DNA from: Streptomyces sp. 378
GTDB taxonomy: Bacteria; Actinomycetota; Actinomycetes; Streptomycetales; Streptomycetaceae
Length of the DNA: 64,000 nucleotides
Direction: 5' to 3'
NCBI RefSeq assembly: GCF_030124145.1
Contig: NZ_JASKMS010000021.1
Coordinates: 104,042 to 168,041 of the forward strand
A model generated the notes under the pieces. It ran no database searches and had not been told where the DNA came from. It saw nothing but the letters and a program-made list of their open reading frames with translations. Within the stretch, counting starts at the first letter, position 1; each line of letters opens with the position of its first letter. This document shows positions 48,575-56,110 of this stretch, piece by piece. A program made the translations under genes and the position numbers.

Positions 48575-49534
48575 TCAGGCCCCGCCGCGTTCCCCCGTCG
48601 CGGCGGGGCTTTCCGCTGCCTCACGGGCGGGCCGGTCGGTCACATCGAGGAATATCTGGTCCGCCTCGGGCACCGTATGGGCGATGGACCGCTTGATGCG
48701 CACGGCGACCTCCTCCACGCGCTCGCTGTCCAGACCGGGCACCAGGTCGACGCGGGCGGCCACCAGGGCCGTGTCGAGGCCGGTCTTCATCGTGAACAGC
48801 GCCTCCACACTGTCGATCTCCGGCTGGGCCCGCAGCAGCGCCTCGATCCGCCCGCTCGACTCCGGGTCGGCCGCCTCGCCGATCAGCTGGTCACGAGCCT
48901 CACGGCCCAGCCGGAAGGCCACGTAGACCAGCAGCGCGCCGATCGCGAGGGAGGCCGACGCCTCCCACACCACCTGGCCGGTGGCCATGTGCAGCGCCAT
49001 GCCCACCATGGCCAGGGTGACGCCGAGCACCGCGGTGCCGTCCTCGGCGACGACCGTCCGCAGGGCCGGATCGCGCATGCCCGCACCCGCTCCTCCCTGC
49101 CCGCGCACCTGGTACAGCGCCCGCACCAGCGAACCGCCCTCCGCGAGGAGGGCGATCCCGAGGACGATCAGGCCGGCGACATAGCCGTCGAGATCCTCCT
49201 CCGCCCCACTCGTCAGGGCCTCGAAACCCTGGAAGAAGGAGAAACAGCCGCCCATGACGAAGATCCCGACGGCCGCGAGGAGCGACCAGAAGAAGCGCTC
49301 CTTGCCGTAGCCGAAGGGATGACGCCGGTCGGCGGGGCGCCGGCTGCGGCGCAGCGCAGCGAGCAGGAACACCTCGTTCAGACTGTCGGCCACCGAGTGG
49401 GCCGCCTCGGACAGCAAAGCCGGCGACCCGGCTGCCAGTCCGCCGATGGCCTTGGCCACCGCGATCACCAGATTGGCCGCGAGCGCCACCAGCACGGTGA
49501 CGCGTGTCCTGCGATCACTTCCCTCATCACTCAC
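48575..49534 (-). CDS. Cation diffusion facilitator (CDF) transporter
   Basis: A 319-aa metal/proton antiporter. The family marks are the first helix SLTAAVVVL-like VLVALAANLVIAVAKAIGGL, the HSVADSLNEVFLL metal-binding helix (H and D residues of site A), the RRPADRRHPFGYGKERFFWS loop with the H-P-F-G-x-x-R/K signature, and a cytoplasmic C-terminal alpha-beta dimer domain (about 205-290). It should export Zn(II), Fe(II) or Mn(II). I chose the GTG at 49534 (VSDEGSDRRTRVTV); the frame runs further without support. Single gene, divergent from the GST-like gene. Confidence 0.9.
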   Translation of the reverse strand: MSDEGSDRRTRVTVLVALAANLVIAVAKAIGGLAAGSPALLSEAAHSVADSLNEVFLLAALRRSRRPADRRHPFGYGKERFFWSLLAAVGIFVMGGCFSFFQGFEALTSGAEEDLDGYVAGLIVLGIALLAEGGSLVRALYQVRGQGGAGAGMRDPALRTVVAEDGTAVLGVTLAMVGMALHMATGQVVWEASASLAIGALLVYVAFRLGREARDQLIGEAADPESSGRIEALLRAQPEIDSVEALFTMKTGLDTALVAARVDLVPGLDSERVEEVAVRIKRSIAHTVPEADQIFLDVTDRPAREAAESPAATGERGGA

Positions 49535-49634
49535 TTCCGCCGATTGCCCCGGTCGGCGGTGCTCACACCGTGCCGTCCGCGGAAAACGGGGAACGCGTTC
49601 ACCAGGGTCCACGTACGGCAAGGAGGTCACCCCC

Positions 49635-50660
49635 ATGAGCCGCGACGACGGCGACGACGGCAACACCGGCTACGGAAGGAGGGCGTTCAAACGCTCCAAG
49701 GCGCATTTCGCGGACCGCATCACCGCCGACGGCCGGGACGGCTGGCCGGTGGAGGCCGGCCGCTACCGTCTGGTCGTCAGCCGGGCCTGCCCGTGGGCGA
49801 GCCGGTCGCTGGTCTCCCGGCGGCTGCTCGGCCTGGAGGACGCCCTGTCCCTGGCCGTCGCCGACCCGATCCAGGACGACCGCAGCTGGCGCTTCACGCT
49901 GGACGAGGACGGCCGCGACCCGGTCCTCGGCATCCGCTACCTCAGCGAGGCCTACGACCGCCGCGAGAGCGACTACCCCGGCGGTGTCAGCGTGCCGGCG
50001 ATGGTGGACGTGCCCAGCGGGCAGCTGGTGACCAACGACTACCAGCAGCTCACCCTCGATCTCGCGACCGAGTGGAGGGCCCTGCACCGCGACGGCGCGC
50101 CCGACCTGTACCCGGACGCGCTGCGTGACGAGATCGACGAAGTGATGGCGGACGTCTACGAGGACGTCAACAACGGCGTCTACCGTGCCGGTTTCGCCAC
50201 CGGGCAGGAGGAGTACGAGGCCGCCTGCGCGGGTGTGTTCCGGCGGCTGGAGCGGCTCGCGGCCCGGCTGGAACGGCAGCGGTACCTCGTCGGCGACACG
50301 ATCACCGAGGCGGACATCCGGCTGTTCACCACGCTGGTCCGCTTCGACGCCGTCTACCACGGCCACTTCAAGTGCAACCGCTGGAAGCTGACGGAGAACC
50401 AGGTGCTGTGGGCGTACGTCCGCGACCTGTACCAGACGCCGGGATTCGGCGACACCGTCGACTTCGACCACATCAAGCGCCACTACTACCAGGTGCACAC
50501 GGGCATCAACCCGACCGGCATCGTGCCGCTGGGCCCGGATCTGTCCGGCTGGCTGACCCCGCACCGGCGTGAGGAGCTGGGCGGCCGACCGTTCGGTGAC
50601 GGCACACCGCCCGGGCCGGTCCGCGCCGAGGAGCGGATCCCGGCGGCGCACACCCCCTGA
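49635..50660 (+). CDS. Glutathionyl-hydroquinone-reductase-like protein (Xi-class GST family)
   Basis: A 341-aa two-domain thioredoxin-fold/GST protein. Residues about 40-150 form the thioredoxin part with the catalytic loop SRACPWASRSL (Cys, Pro, Trp of the C-P-W-A motif), and about 160-320 the helical GST domain, ending in FGDTVDFDHIKRHYYQVHTG and INPTGIVPLGPD, both conserved in ECM4/YqjG-type proteins. In actinomycetes the thiol is probably mycothiol, not glutathione. It would cleave S-conjugated hydroquinones. ATG at 49635 behind AGGAGG. A DUF4235 gene follows 36 nt downstream. Confidence 0.92.
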   Translation: MSRDDGDDGNTGYGRRAFKRSKAHFADRITADGRDGWPVEAGRYRLVVSRACPWASRSLVSRRLLGLEDALSLAVADPIQDDRSWRFTLDEDGRDPVLGIRYLSEAYDRRESDYPGGVSVPAMVDVPSGQLVTNDYQQLTLDLATEWRALHRDGAPDLYPDALRDEIDEVMADVYEDVNNGVYRAGFATGQEEYEAACAGVFRRLERLAARLERQRYLVGDTITEADIRLFTTLVRFDAVYHGHFKCNRWKLTENQVLWAYVRDLYQTPGFGDTVDFDHIKRHYYQVHTGINPTGIVPLGPDLSGWLTPHRREELGGRPFGDGTPPGPVRAEERIPAAHTP

Positions 50661-50695
50661 CCCCTTTCATTCCCCTCAGCGATCAAGGAGTTCTC

Positions 50696-50989
50696 GTGGC
50701 GAAGAAGAAGATGTCCCTCGCGTACCAGCCCCTCGGGTTCGTTCTCGGCTGGTCGGGCGGCTGGCTGGCCGGGCTGGCCTTCCGCAAGACGTGGATGGCG
50801 ATCCGGCACGAGGAGGACGCGCCCGACGCGCTGGACAAGGACCGCGGCTGGGGCGAAGTGCTCCTGGCCGCCGCGATCCAGGGCGCCCTCTTCGGGGTGG
50901 TGCGCAGCGCCGTGGACCGCGCGGGCGCCAAGGCCATCGAGCGTTCGACCGGCACGTGGCCGGCCGGTGAGAAGGGCGGCCGGGACTGA
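50696..50989 (+). CDS. DUF4235 small membrane protein
   Basis: A 97-aa protein with two hydrophobic segments (about 11-33, QPLGFVLGWSGGWLAGLAF, and about 55-78, LLAAAIQGALFGVVRSAVD) and charged ends; the DUF4235 family. Its role is unknown. GTG at 50696 with AAGGAG upstream. It may be cotranscribed with the GST-like gene and is followed by a terminator whose upstream sequence is duplicated. Confidence 0.85.
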   Translation: MAKKKMSLAYQPLGFVLGWSGGWLAGLAFRKTWMAIRHEEDAPDALDKDRGWGEVLLAAAIQGALFGVVRSAVDRAGAKAIERSTGTWPAGEKGGRD

Positions 50990-51062
50990 CACCACGACGG
51001 CCCCGCCCGGCCTCTGCCGGCCGGGACTGATACCGCGACTGCCCCGCCCGGCCTCTGCCGGG
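50981..51062. repeat. 41-bp tandem duplication including the DUF4235 stop codon and terminator stem
   Basis: Two adjacent 41-bp copies (50981-51021 and 51022-51062) begin cgggactga and end gcccggcctctgccgg, differing at five positions. The first copy contains the TGA of the DUF4235 gene; the second provides the left arm of the working terminator. Confidence 0.75.
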
Positions 51063-51070
51063 CGGGGCAG
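51039..51070 (+). terminator. Strong hairpin terminator after the DUF4235 gene
   Basis: CTGCCCCGCCCGGC and GCCGGGCGGGGCAG form a perfect 14-bp stem with a CTCT loop, 50 nt after the DUF4235 stop. Confidence 0.8.
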
Positions 51071-51181
51071 TGCTGTGCGTCCGGCCGTCCGCCCCGGTCG
51101 TGTGCGTGCGGGGCGCGCCCCGGTGCGCGGGTCCATGGCTGCTCGCCCGCCGGACCTCGCGGCGCGGGGTGCGCGGCGCGG

Positions 51182-51574
51182 TCAGCCCTGCTTGGGTGTC
51201 GTCGGTGCGGTGCGGCGCACGATGAAGGAGTGACCCGCCGGGTCGGCGTAGCCGCGCTCCTCCAGCGGGCCCGAGGGCTCCTTGGCCTCCAGAGGGCGGC
51301 CGCCGAGGCTGATGACGCGGCGTTCTACCGCGTCGAGGTCGTCGACCACGAACTCCAGGTGGGCCTGGAGGGAGTTCTCGGGGCGCGGCCAGCTGGGCGG
51401 AGTGGCATTGACGTCCCGGCGCAGTGCGACCCGGAAGCCGTCGGCGGTCTTGATCTCCACCCGGTTGGCGGTGACGTCCGACTCCTCCCCCTCCAGCAGT
51501 TCCTTGTAGAACACGGCGAGCTTCTCGGGCTCGGCACAGTCGAGCACGAGGACCCCCGCTTTCACCAGTGCCAT
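51182..51574 (-). CDS. VOC (glyoxalase/bleomycin-resistance/dioxygenase) superfamily protein
   Basis: A 130-aa paired beta-alpha-beta-beta-beta protein. The first half begins VKAGVLVLDCAEPEKLAVFY, a typical VOC start with the conserved aromatic and Leu; the second half contains LQAHLEFVVDDLDAVERRVI and EERGYADPAGHSFIVRR, giving a His and Glu-type metal pair. The family covers glyoxalases, drug-binding and ring-cleaving proteins; no substrate can be given. The ATG at 51574 follows a GGAGGAGAC ribosome site; the longer frame to 51709 overlaps the next gene and is unlikely. Confidence 0.88.
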   Translation of the reverse strand: MALVKAGVLVLDCAEPEKLAVFYKELLEGEESDVTANRVEIKTADGFRVALRRDVNATPPSWPRPENSLQAHLEFVVDDLDAVERRVISLGGRPLEAKEPSGPLEERGYADPAGHSFIVRRTAPTTPKQG

Positions 51575-51653
51575 GTCTCCTCCGCAGGATTCCGGTCGCA
51601 AGGCGGTCGTGCCCCGCGGACCCGTATCTTGCGGATATCCCGGACCGGCCGAT

Positions 51654-52118
51654 TCAGTCGGTCGGCAACCACCGTCCGTCGCGCATGAGTTCGCGGCCCT
51701 CGAGCTCATCGGCCTCCCGCCAGGCCTGGATCCGCCGCGGCACGACCCGGAAGTACAGGTACGACGTGGCGAGCCTACGGGGGTCGAACCCGGTCTTGGC
51801 GGCGAAGAGTTCGGCGTCCTGCCCGGTCAGCTCGCCGGGCTGCGCCGTCTCGACGGTGCCCTCGACGAGGACGACGTCACGGGTCGGCCCGATGCCCACC
51901 CGGGCCCGGCCGGACCCGGCCAGGTTCCGTCCGGTGGGGCTGGACGCGGGTGTGGCGAAGAGCAGGTACGAGCCGTTCCAGAGGAAGGACAGCGGGACGA
52001 GGTACGGAGTCCCCGTCGCGCCGTCCGCCGTGGCGACCCAGGCGTCCACGTCGCGGTCCAGGCGGTGCAGGGTGTCCTTCCTGCGCTGCTCGGCGCTGCG
52101 AACGCGTGCGGACGTCAT
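51654..52118 (-). CDS. Pyridoxamine 5'-phosphate oxidase-family (split-barrel flavin/F420-binding) protein
   Basis: A 154-aa split-barrel protein. Motifs: LDRDVDAWVATADGATGTPY and VPLSFLWNGSYLLFATPASS (cofactor-binding strands), then PTRDVVLVEGTVETAQP and a C-terminal RRIQAWREADELEGRELMRD helix. The family includes FMN-, F420- and haem-binding members; this type is usually annotated as a PNPOx- or F420-dependent enzyme. ATG at 52118 with AGGAGG 8 nt upstream. It lies upstream of the VOC gene on the same strand, 79 nt apart, and divergent from the terpene synthase. Confidence 0.88.
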   Translation of the reverse strand: MTSARVRSAEQRRKDTLHRLDRDVDAWVATADGATGTPYLVPLSFLWNGSYLLFATPASSPTGRNLAGSGRARVGIGPTRDVVLVEGTVETAQPGELTGQDAELFAAKTGFDPRRLATSYLYFRVVPRRIQAWREADELEGRELMRDGRWLPTD

Positions 52119-52422
52119 CGCGGTGGCCTCCTGGCGAGTCGTCGAACGGACTCGGACCAGTGTGGCGTCCCGGGCGCCGGAGGCTCGGCGGACAGGCCGT
52201 GCCCCGTGAGGGAGGAGGCAGTGTACGCAGCTCGAGCGCCTTTCGCAGTAACCGAGATCACGGCATTGTCACGGAATGGCCGATTCGCGCCGTGGGCAGT
52301 CTCGTACCGCTTCTCGATTCAACGTTCGCCGTGCGAAGCCGAGTTCGAGTGCGCGGCCGGTCATGGCACCGTCCGCTCGCAGGGACGGGGGGCTCTGCGG
52401 TCCGTCTCCCGAAAGGAAGCAC
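52119..52422. other. Divergent intergenic region before the terpene synthase
   Basis: About 300 bp with no gene supported. It must hold the promoters of the PNPOx-like and terpene-synthase genes. A short direct repeat, tcacggnattg / tcacggaatg, occurs around 52258-52277 but I can assign no regulator. Confidence 0.4.
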
Positions 52423-53454
52423 ATGCCTCAGGACGTCCGGTTCGACCTCCCCTTCGACACACCCGTCAGTGAGCATCTGGAGTTCGCCCGGGCGCGGCAT
52501 CTGCGCTGGGTGTGGGAGATGCGCCTGGTCCGCAGCCGGGAGGGGTTCGAGGAGTACAGGTCATGGGACCTGCCCCTGGCCGCCGCCCGGACCTATCCCC
52601 ACGCGTCGGCCGAGGACATGGTCGTCCTGATGAACTGGTTCTCCCTGGCCTTCCTCTTCGACGACCAGTTCGATGTCGGCCGGCCGGACCGGGCCGACCG
52701 CATAGCGGAGGTCGCCCGGGAGCTGATCGCCACTCCCCTGCGCCCGGCGGGCAGTCCGCCCCGGGTGGTCTGTCCGATATCCCTCGCCTGGACCGAGGTG
52801 TGGAACCGTCTCTCGCATGGCATGTCCCTGACATGGCAGACACGGTTCGCCGCCTCCTGGGGGAGGTTCCTCGTCGCGCACTGCGAGGAGGTCGACCTGG
52901 CCGCCCGGGGCCTGGAGGGAACGCTCGCGCTCGACGAGTACACGGCCTTCCGGCGCCGTACGGTCGGCATCCACCACAGCATCGACGCGGGTGAGCGCAG
53001 TCGCGGCTTCGAGGTGCCGGCTCAGGCGATGGCGCATCCGGTGATGGAGCGGATGCGCGATCTGGCGGCGGACACCATCGGGTTCATGAACGACATCCAC
53101 TCCTTCGAGCGGGAGAAGCGCCGCGGCGACGGCCACAACCTCATCGCCGTGCTCCGCCGGGAACGGGGCTGTTCCTGGCAGGAGGCCGTCGACGAGGCGT
53201 ACCGGATGACGATCGGCTGTCTCGACGAGTACCTCGAACTCCAGGAGAGCGTTCCCGGGATGTGCGACGAGTTGCGGCTCGACGACGCGGAGCGGGACCG
53301 GGTGCGGATGGGGGTGGAGGCCATCCAGCACTGGATCAACGGCAACTACGAGTGGGCCCTGACGACCGGCCGCTACGCGGCGGCGAAGCAGGGCGCGGTG
53401 GCCACGGCCGAAGAGGCCGGGCGCGGCTCGGTGGACGACCTGCTGACCATATGA
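52423..53454 (+). CDS. Class I terpene synthase (sesquiterpene-type cyclase)
   Basis: A 343-aa soluble terpene cyclase. The aspartate-rich motif is FLFDDQFDVG (Asp80, Asp81, Asp84), and the NSE triad is NDIHSFERE (Asn223, Ser227, Glu231); the C-terminal RY pair occurs in TTGRYAAAK. The length and layout fit bacterial sesquiterpene synthases (pentalenene, epi-isozizaene and similar), which use farnesyl diphosphate and Mg; the product cannot be predicted. ATG at 52423 behind GAAAGGAAG. It is convergent with the conservon's P450 gene, with a strong bidirectional terminator between them, so the two are separately transcribed neighbours. Confidence 0.94.
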   Translation: MPQDVRFDLPFDTPVSEHLEFARARHLRWVWEMRLVRSREGFEEYRSWDLPLAAARTYPHASAEDMVVLMNWFSLAFLFDDQFDVGRPDRADRIAEVARELIATPLRPAGSPPRVVCPISLAWTEVWNRLSHGMSLTWQTRFAASWGRFLVAHCEEVDLAARGLEGTLALDEYTAFRRRTVGIHHSIDAGERSRGFEVPAQAMAHPVMERMRDLAADTIGFMNDIHSFEREKRRGDGHNLIAVLRRERGCSWQEAVDEAYRMTIGCLDEYLELQESVPGMCDELRLDDAERDRVRMGVEAIQHWINGNYEWALTTGRYAAAKQGAVATAEEAGRGSVDDLLTI

Positions 53455-53457
53455 CCG

Positions 53458-53493
53458 GGTGGGGCCCGGCCGGGCGTCCGGCCGGGCCCCACC
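53458..53493. terminator. Strong bidirectional hairpin terminator
   Basis: GGTGGGGCCCGGCCGG and its exact complement form a perfect 16-bp stem with a GCGT loop. It lies 4 nt after the terpene synthase stop and 9 nt from the end of the convergent P450 gene. Confidence 0.85.
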
Positions 53494-53501
53494 TGGCGGC
53501 C

Positions 53502-54752
53502 CTATACGGCGAATTCCACCGGCAGACTGTCCAGCCGCGACTCCCAGGTGGAGGCGGTCGAGGTCAGCTCCTCCGGGGGCACGGCCAGCGTCAGGCCCGG
53601 CAGGCGGTGCAGCAGGACGTCCACCGCGATCTCGATGATGGACTGGCCGATGCTCTGCCCGGGGCACTCGTGCGGACCCGAACTGAACGCCAGGTGCGCC
53701 TGGTTGCCCTGGACCGAGACGCCCGTGTCCGGCCGGATCTCGGGGTCGGTGTTGCCCGCCGCGAGGCCCAGTACCAGCAGGTCGCCCTCCTGGATCCGGT
53801 GTCCTCCGAGCTCCAGGTCGCTCGCGGCGAACCGGCCCGGCAGCACCGCCAGCGGCGGGCTGTTCCACATGACCTCCTCCACCACGGCGGAGATGTTCAG
53901 CTGACCGCTGATCAGTCCGGACAGCCGGGCGGTGTCGGTGAGGATGATCTGCAGCACGCGGGCCAGCAGGTTGCTGGTCGTGGTGTGCGCGGCGATCAGC
54001 ACCAGACGCAGATGGCTGACCACCTCTTCCTCGTCGAGACCGGCCGCGTGCCCCAGCAGGGCGGTGGTGAAGTCGCCGCCGGGCTCGGCGCGCTTGCGTT
54101 CGGCCAGTTCGCCGAGGATCACCATGATGCGCTCGTTGTGCGCGAGGGCGTCCTCACCACCCTTGAGGACGTGGGCGCAGGACTCGACGAGGTCGCGCCC
54201 CTCCGCCTCGGGGAGCCCGAGGATGCGCGAGAGCACGAGCATCGGCAGGTACTCGGCGTAGTCCGAGACGAGGTCGGCCCGGCCGGTGTCCGCGAACGCG
54301 TCGATCTGCTTGTTCGCGAGGCGGGTCGCGTGGCGCCGGATGCCGCGGGCCGCCGCCGCCTGGAGCCCGTCGGTGACGGCCGCACGCAGCCTGCGGTGCG
54401 GTTCGCCGTCCTGCGACACGCAGTCCGGCCGCCAGCCGATCATCGGGATGAGCGGCGAGGTCTCCTCGACGCGCCCTTCGGCCCAGTCCCGCCAGATCCT
54501 CGCGTCCCGGCTGAACTGGCGGGGATTGTCGAGCACCCGCCGGTTGTCGCGGTAGCCCAGGACCAGCCACGCGGGCACGTCCCCTTCGAGCAGGACCGGC
54601 GCGACCGAACCGTGTTCCTTGCGCAGCCGCTCGTAGATGCCCGCCGGGTCGGTGGCGGCGTCCGGGCCGTACAGCCGGGCCAGGTCGGCCCCGTGGTGGG
54701 CGACGGGGCAGCCGCGCATGGCCTGGAGGCCGGCTTCGGTCGAGTCGTTCAT
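53502..54752 (-). CDS. Cytochrome P450, CYP157-like, lacking the ExxR motif (conservon P450)
   Basis: A 416-aa P450-fold protein. The haem loop FSSGPHECPGQSIGQ has the axial Cys, but the I-helix reads LIAAHTTTSN instead of AGxDT, and the K-helix position reads EEVMWNSPP, giving E-x-x-W instead of the nearly universal ExxR. That loss is known from the CYP157 family of Streptomyces, usually found as the last gene of conservons. It may bind haem with altered or no catalysis, or act as a sensor/effector. ATG at 54752 overlaps the GTPase gene's stop by 4 nt, so it is translated with the conservon. It is convergent with the terpene synthase. Confidence 0.92.
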   Translation of the reverse strand: MNDSTEAGLQAMRGCPVAHHGADLARLYGPDAATDPAGIYERLRKEHGSVAPVLLEGDVPAWLVLGYRDNRRVLDNPRQFSRDARIWRDWAEGRVEETSPLIPMIGWRPDCVSQDGEPHRRLRAAVTDGLQAAAARGIRRHATRLANKQIDAFADTGRADLVSDYAEYLPMLVLSRILGLPEAEGRDLVESCAHVLKGGEDALAHNERIMVILGELAERKRAEPGGDFTTALLGHAAGLDEEEVVSHLRLVLIAAHTTTSNLLARVLQIILTDTARLSGLISGQLNISAVVEEVMWNSPPLAVLPGRFAASDLELGGHRIQEGDLLVLGLAAGNTDPEIRPDTGVSVQGNQAHLAFSSGPHECPGQSIGQSIIEIAVDVLLHRLPGLTLAVPPEELTSTASTWESRLDSLPVEFAV

Positions 54753-55351
54753 CGGGGCTCCAGGGCCACGGCCGAGCGTTCCTTCAGATGGTGGATCAGG
54801 GCGACCAGGACATCCCGGCTGGAGGCCCGGTCGCGGGCGTCGAAGGTCACCACCGGGGTGTTCTCGGGGATGTCCAGGGCGTCCCGGATCTCCTCGACGG
54901 GGTAGTTCCGGGAGTCGGGGAAGACGTTCAGCGCCACGACGAAGGGGACGTCCTGCCGCTCCATCTCCTCGATCGCCCGGAAGCTGGATTCCAGACGCCG
55001 GGTGTCCACCAGGACGATCGCGCCGAGCGCCCCCTTGAACAGCCCGTTCCACAGGAACCAGAAGCGCTCCTGCCCGGGCGTGCCGAACAGGTACAGCACC
55101 AGGCTCTCGTTGATGCCGATCTTGCCGAAGTCCAGGCTGACGGTGGTCTGCGTCTTGTCGGCGACGCCGATGAGATGGTCGACGTCGGCACTGGCCTGGG
55201 TGAGGGTCTCCTCGGTGGTGAGCGGCTTGATGTCGCTGACCGACCGGACCATGGTGGTCTTCCCGGTGCCGAACCCGCCGGCGATCATCACCTTCACCGA
55301 ACGGGTGTCCCCGGCCGAGCCTCCGGGTTGGTCAAAGCCTTTCAAGTCCAC
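54749..55351 (-). CDS. Conservon GTPase/ATP-GTP-binding protein (CvnD type)
   Basis: A 200-aa small GTPase-like protein of the MglA/CvnD group. P-loop GGFGTGKTTMVRS is near the N-terminus, the switch-II region is LFGTPGQERFWFLWNG, and the NFPD-like specificity loop is VALNVFPDSRNY. CvnD proteins form a signalling complex with CvnA-C at the membrane, resembling a eukaryotic G-protein module. GTG at 55351 overlaps the DUF742 gene by 20 nt. Next is the P450 gene, overlapping by 4 nt. Confidence 0.93.
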   Translation of the reverse strand: MDLKGFDQPGGSAGDTRSVKVMIAGGFGTGKTTMVRSVSDIKPLTTEETLTQASADVDHLIGVADKTQTTVSLDFGKIGINESLVLYLFGTPGQERFWFLWNGLFKGALGAIVLVDTRRLESSFRAIEEMERQDVPFVVALNVFPDSRNYPVEEIRDALDIPENTPVVTFDARDRASSRDVLVALIHHLKERSAVALEPR

Positions 55352-55703
55352 TGAGTACCTCCTCAAGGAGCGCGAGGTCGGGCCCGCGGCCGGCTTCGTG
55401 TGCCGGGATGGGATTACGGGCTTCGACGCGACCTGCGTCCAGCAGGTCGGACAGCAGCACCGCGAGAATGTTGAAGGGGAGCCCGAGATGAGCGCCGAGT
55501 TCGGCGACCGACAGCGGGTCGCGGCAGCGGCGGAGTATCTCCTCGTGCTCGTGCTGCATGCCCGGTAAGGGGGCGGCGCGGGAGACCACCAGGGTCGCCA
55601 CGTCGAGGCTCGACGCCGAACCGCCCGGTCCGCTGCGCCCTCCGGTGAGGACGTAGTAGCGCTCGAGACCGGACGGGTCCGACGGCCTGCGGGGAGCACT
55701 CAT
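55332..55703 (-). CDS. DUF742 conservon protein (CvnC type)
   Basis: A 123-aa protein of the DUF742 family, a small winged-helix-like fold: ERYYVLTGGRSGPGGSASSL, then HEHEEILRRCRDPLSVAELG and LGLPFNILAVLLSDLLDAGR. In conservons CvnC is thought to link the roadblock and GTPase proteins. ATG at 55703; it overlaps the roadblock gene by 4 nt at its start and the GTPase gene by 20 nt at its end. Confidence 0.93.
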   Translation of the reverse strand: MSAPRRPSDPSGLERYYVLTGGRSGPGGSASSLDVATLVVSRAAPLPGMQHEHEEILRRCRDPLSVAELGAHLGLPFNILAVLLSDLLDAGRVEARNPIPAHEAGRGPDLALLEEVLSGLERL

Positions 55704-56110
55704 CCAGAGTGCTCCTCCTGGCGCGGAGTGGTACCGAGGAGCTCACCCATCCTGCGGGCCAGGTCCCTCATCTGGTGTCCGAGCAGGCCTTGGTCGAGGC
55801 CTTCCCTGGCGAGGACACCGAGGTACGTCTCCACACCCGCGCGCACGACGAAGAGGTGCCCGCCGTCCACCTCGATCATCGCGAGCCGCAGTTGCCCGGC
55901 GTACTTGGGGAACTGCTCGGCGACCGGCTGGGCCAGGGCCTGCAGGCCGGCCACCACGGCGGCGAAGCGGTCGACGTCGTCGGGGTCTTCGGCGCCGTAG
56001 GAGGTGATGGCCTTGCCGTCGCTGGAGGCCACCAGGGCGAAACGGATCTCCTGGATGCTCTCGACGAGATCGCGGAGCGCCCAGCTCACGTCTGTTCCTT
56101 GTTGCGTCAT
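55700..56110 (-). CDS. Roadblock/LC7-domain conservon protein (CvnB type)
   Basis: A 136-aa roadblock-fold protein (MglB/CvnB-like), which acts as a GTPase-activating or scaffold partner for CvnD. Typical text: DVSWALRDLVESIQEIRFAL, SSDGKAITSYGAEDPDDVDR, the AVVAGLQALAQPVAEQF helix and the C-terminal LLGHQMRDLARRMGELLGT. ATG at 56110 overlaps the kinase-like gene's stop by 4 nt. It lies in the order kinase-like, roadblock, DUF742, GTPase, P450. Confidence 0.94.
   Translation of the reverse strand: MTQQGTDVSWALRDLVESIQEIRFALVASSDGKAITSYGAEDPDDVDRFAAVVAGLQALAQPVAEQFPKYAGQLRLAMIEVDGGHLFVVRAGVETYLGVLAREGLDQGLLGHQMRDLARRMGELLGTTPRQEEHSG

Noticed and set aside
51000..51180. A small gene after DUF4235
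   Set aside because: The sequence is a duplication and a terminator; the open frame has no ribosome site or family features.
53502..54770. A dead P450 because ExxR is missing
   Set aside because: The frame is intact, translationally coupled to the conservon, has the haem Cys, and loss of ExxR is a known family trait of CYP157-type P450s.
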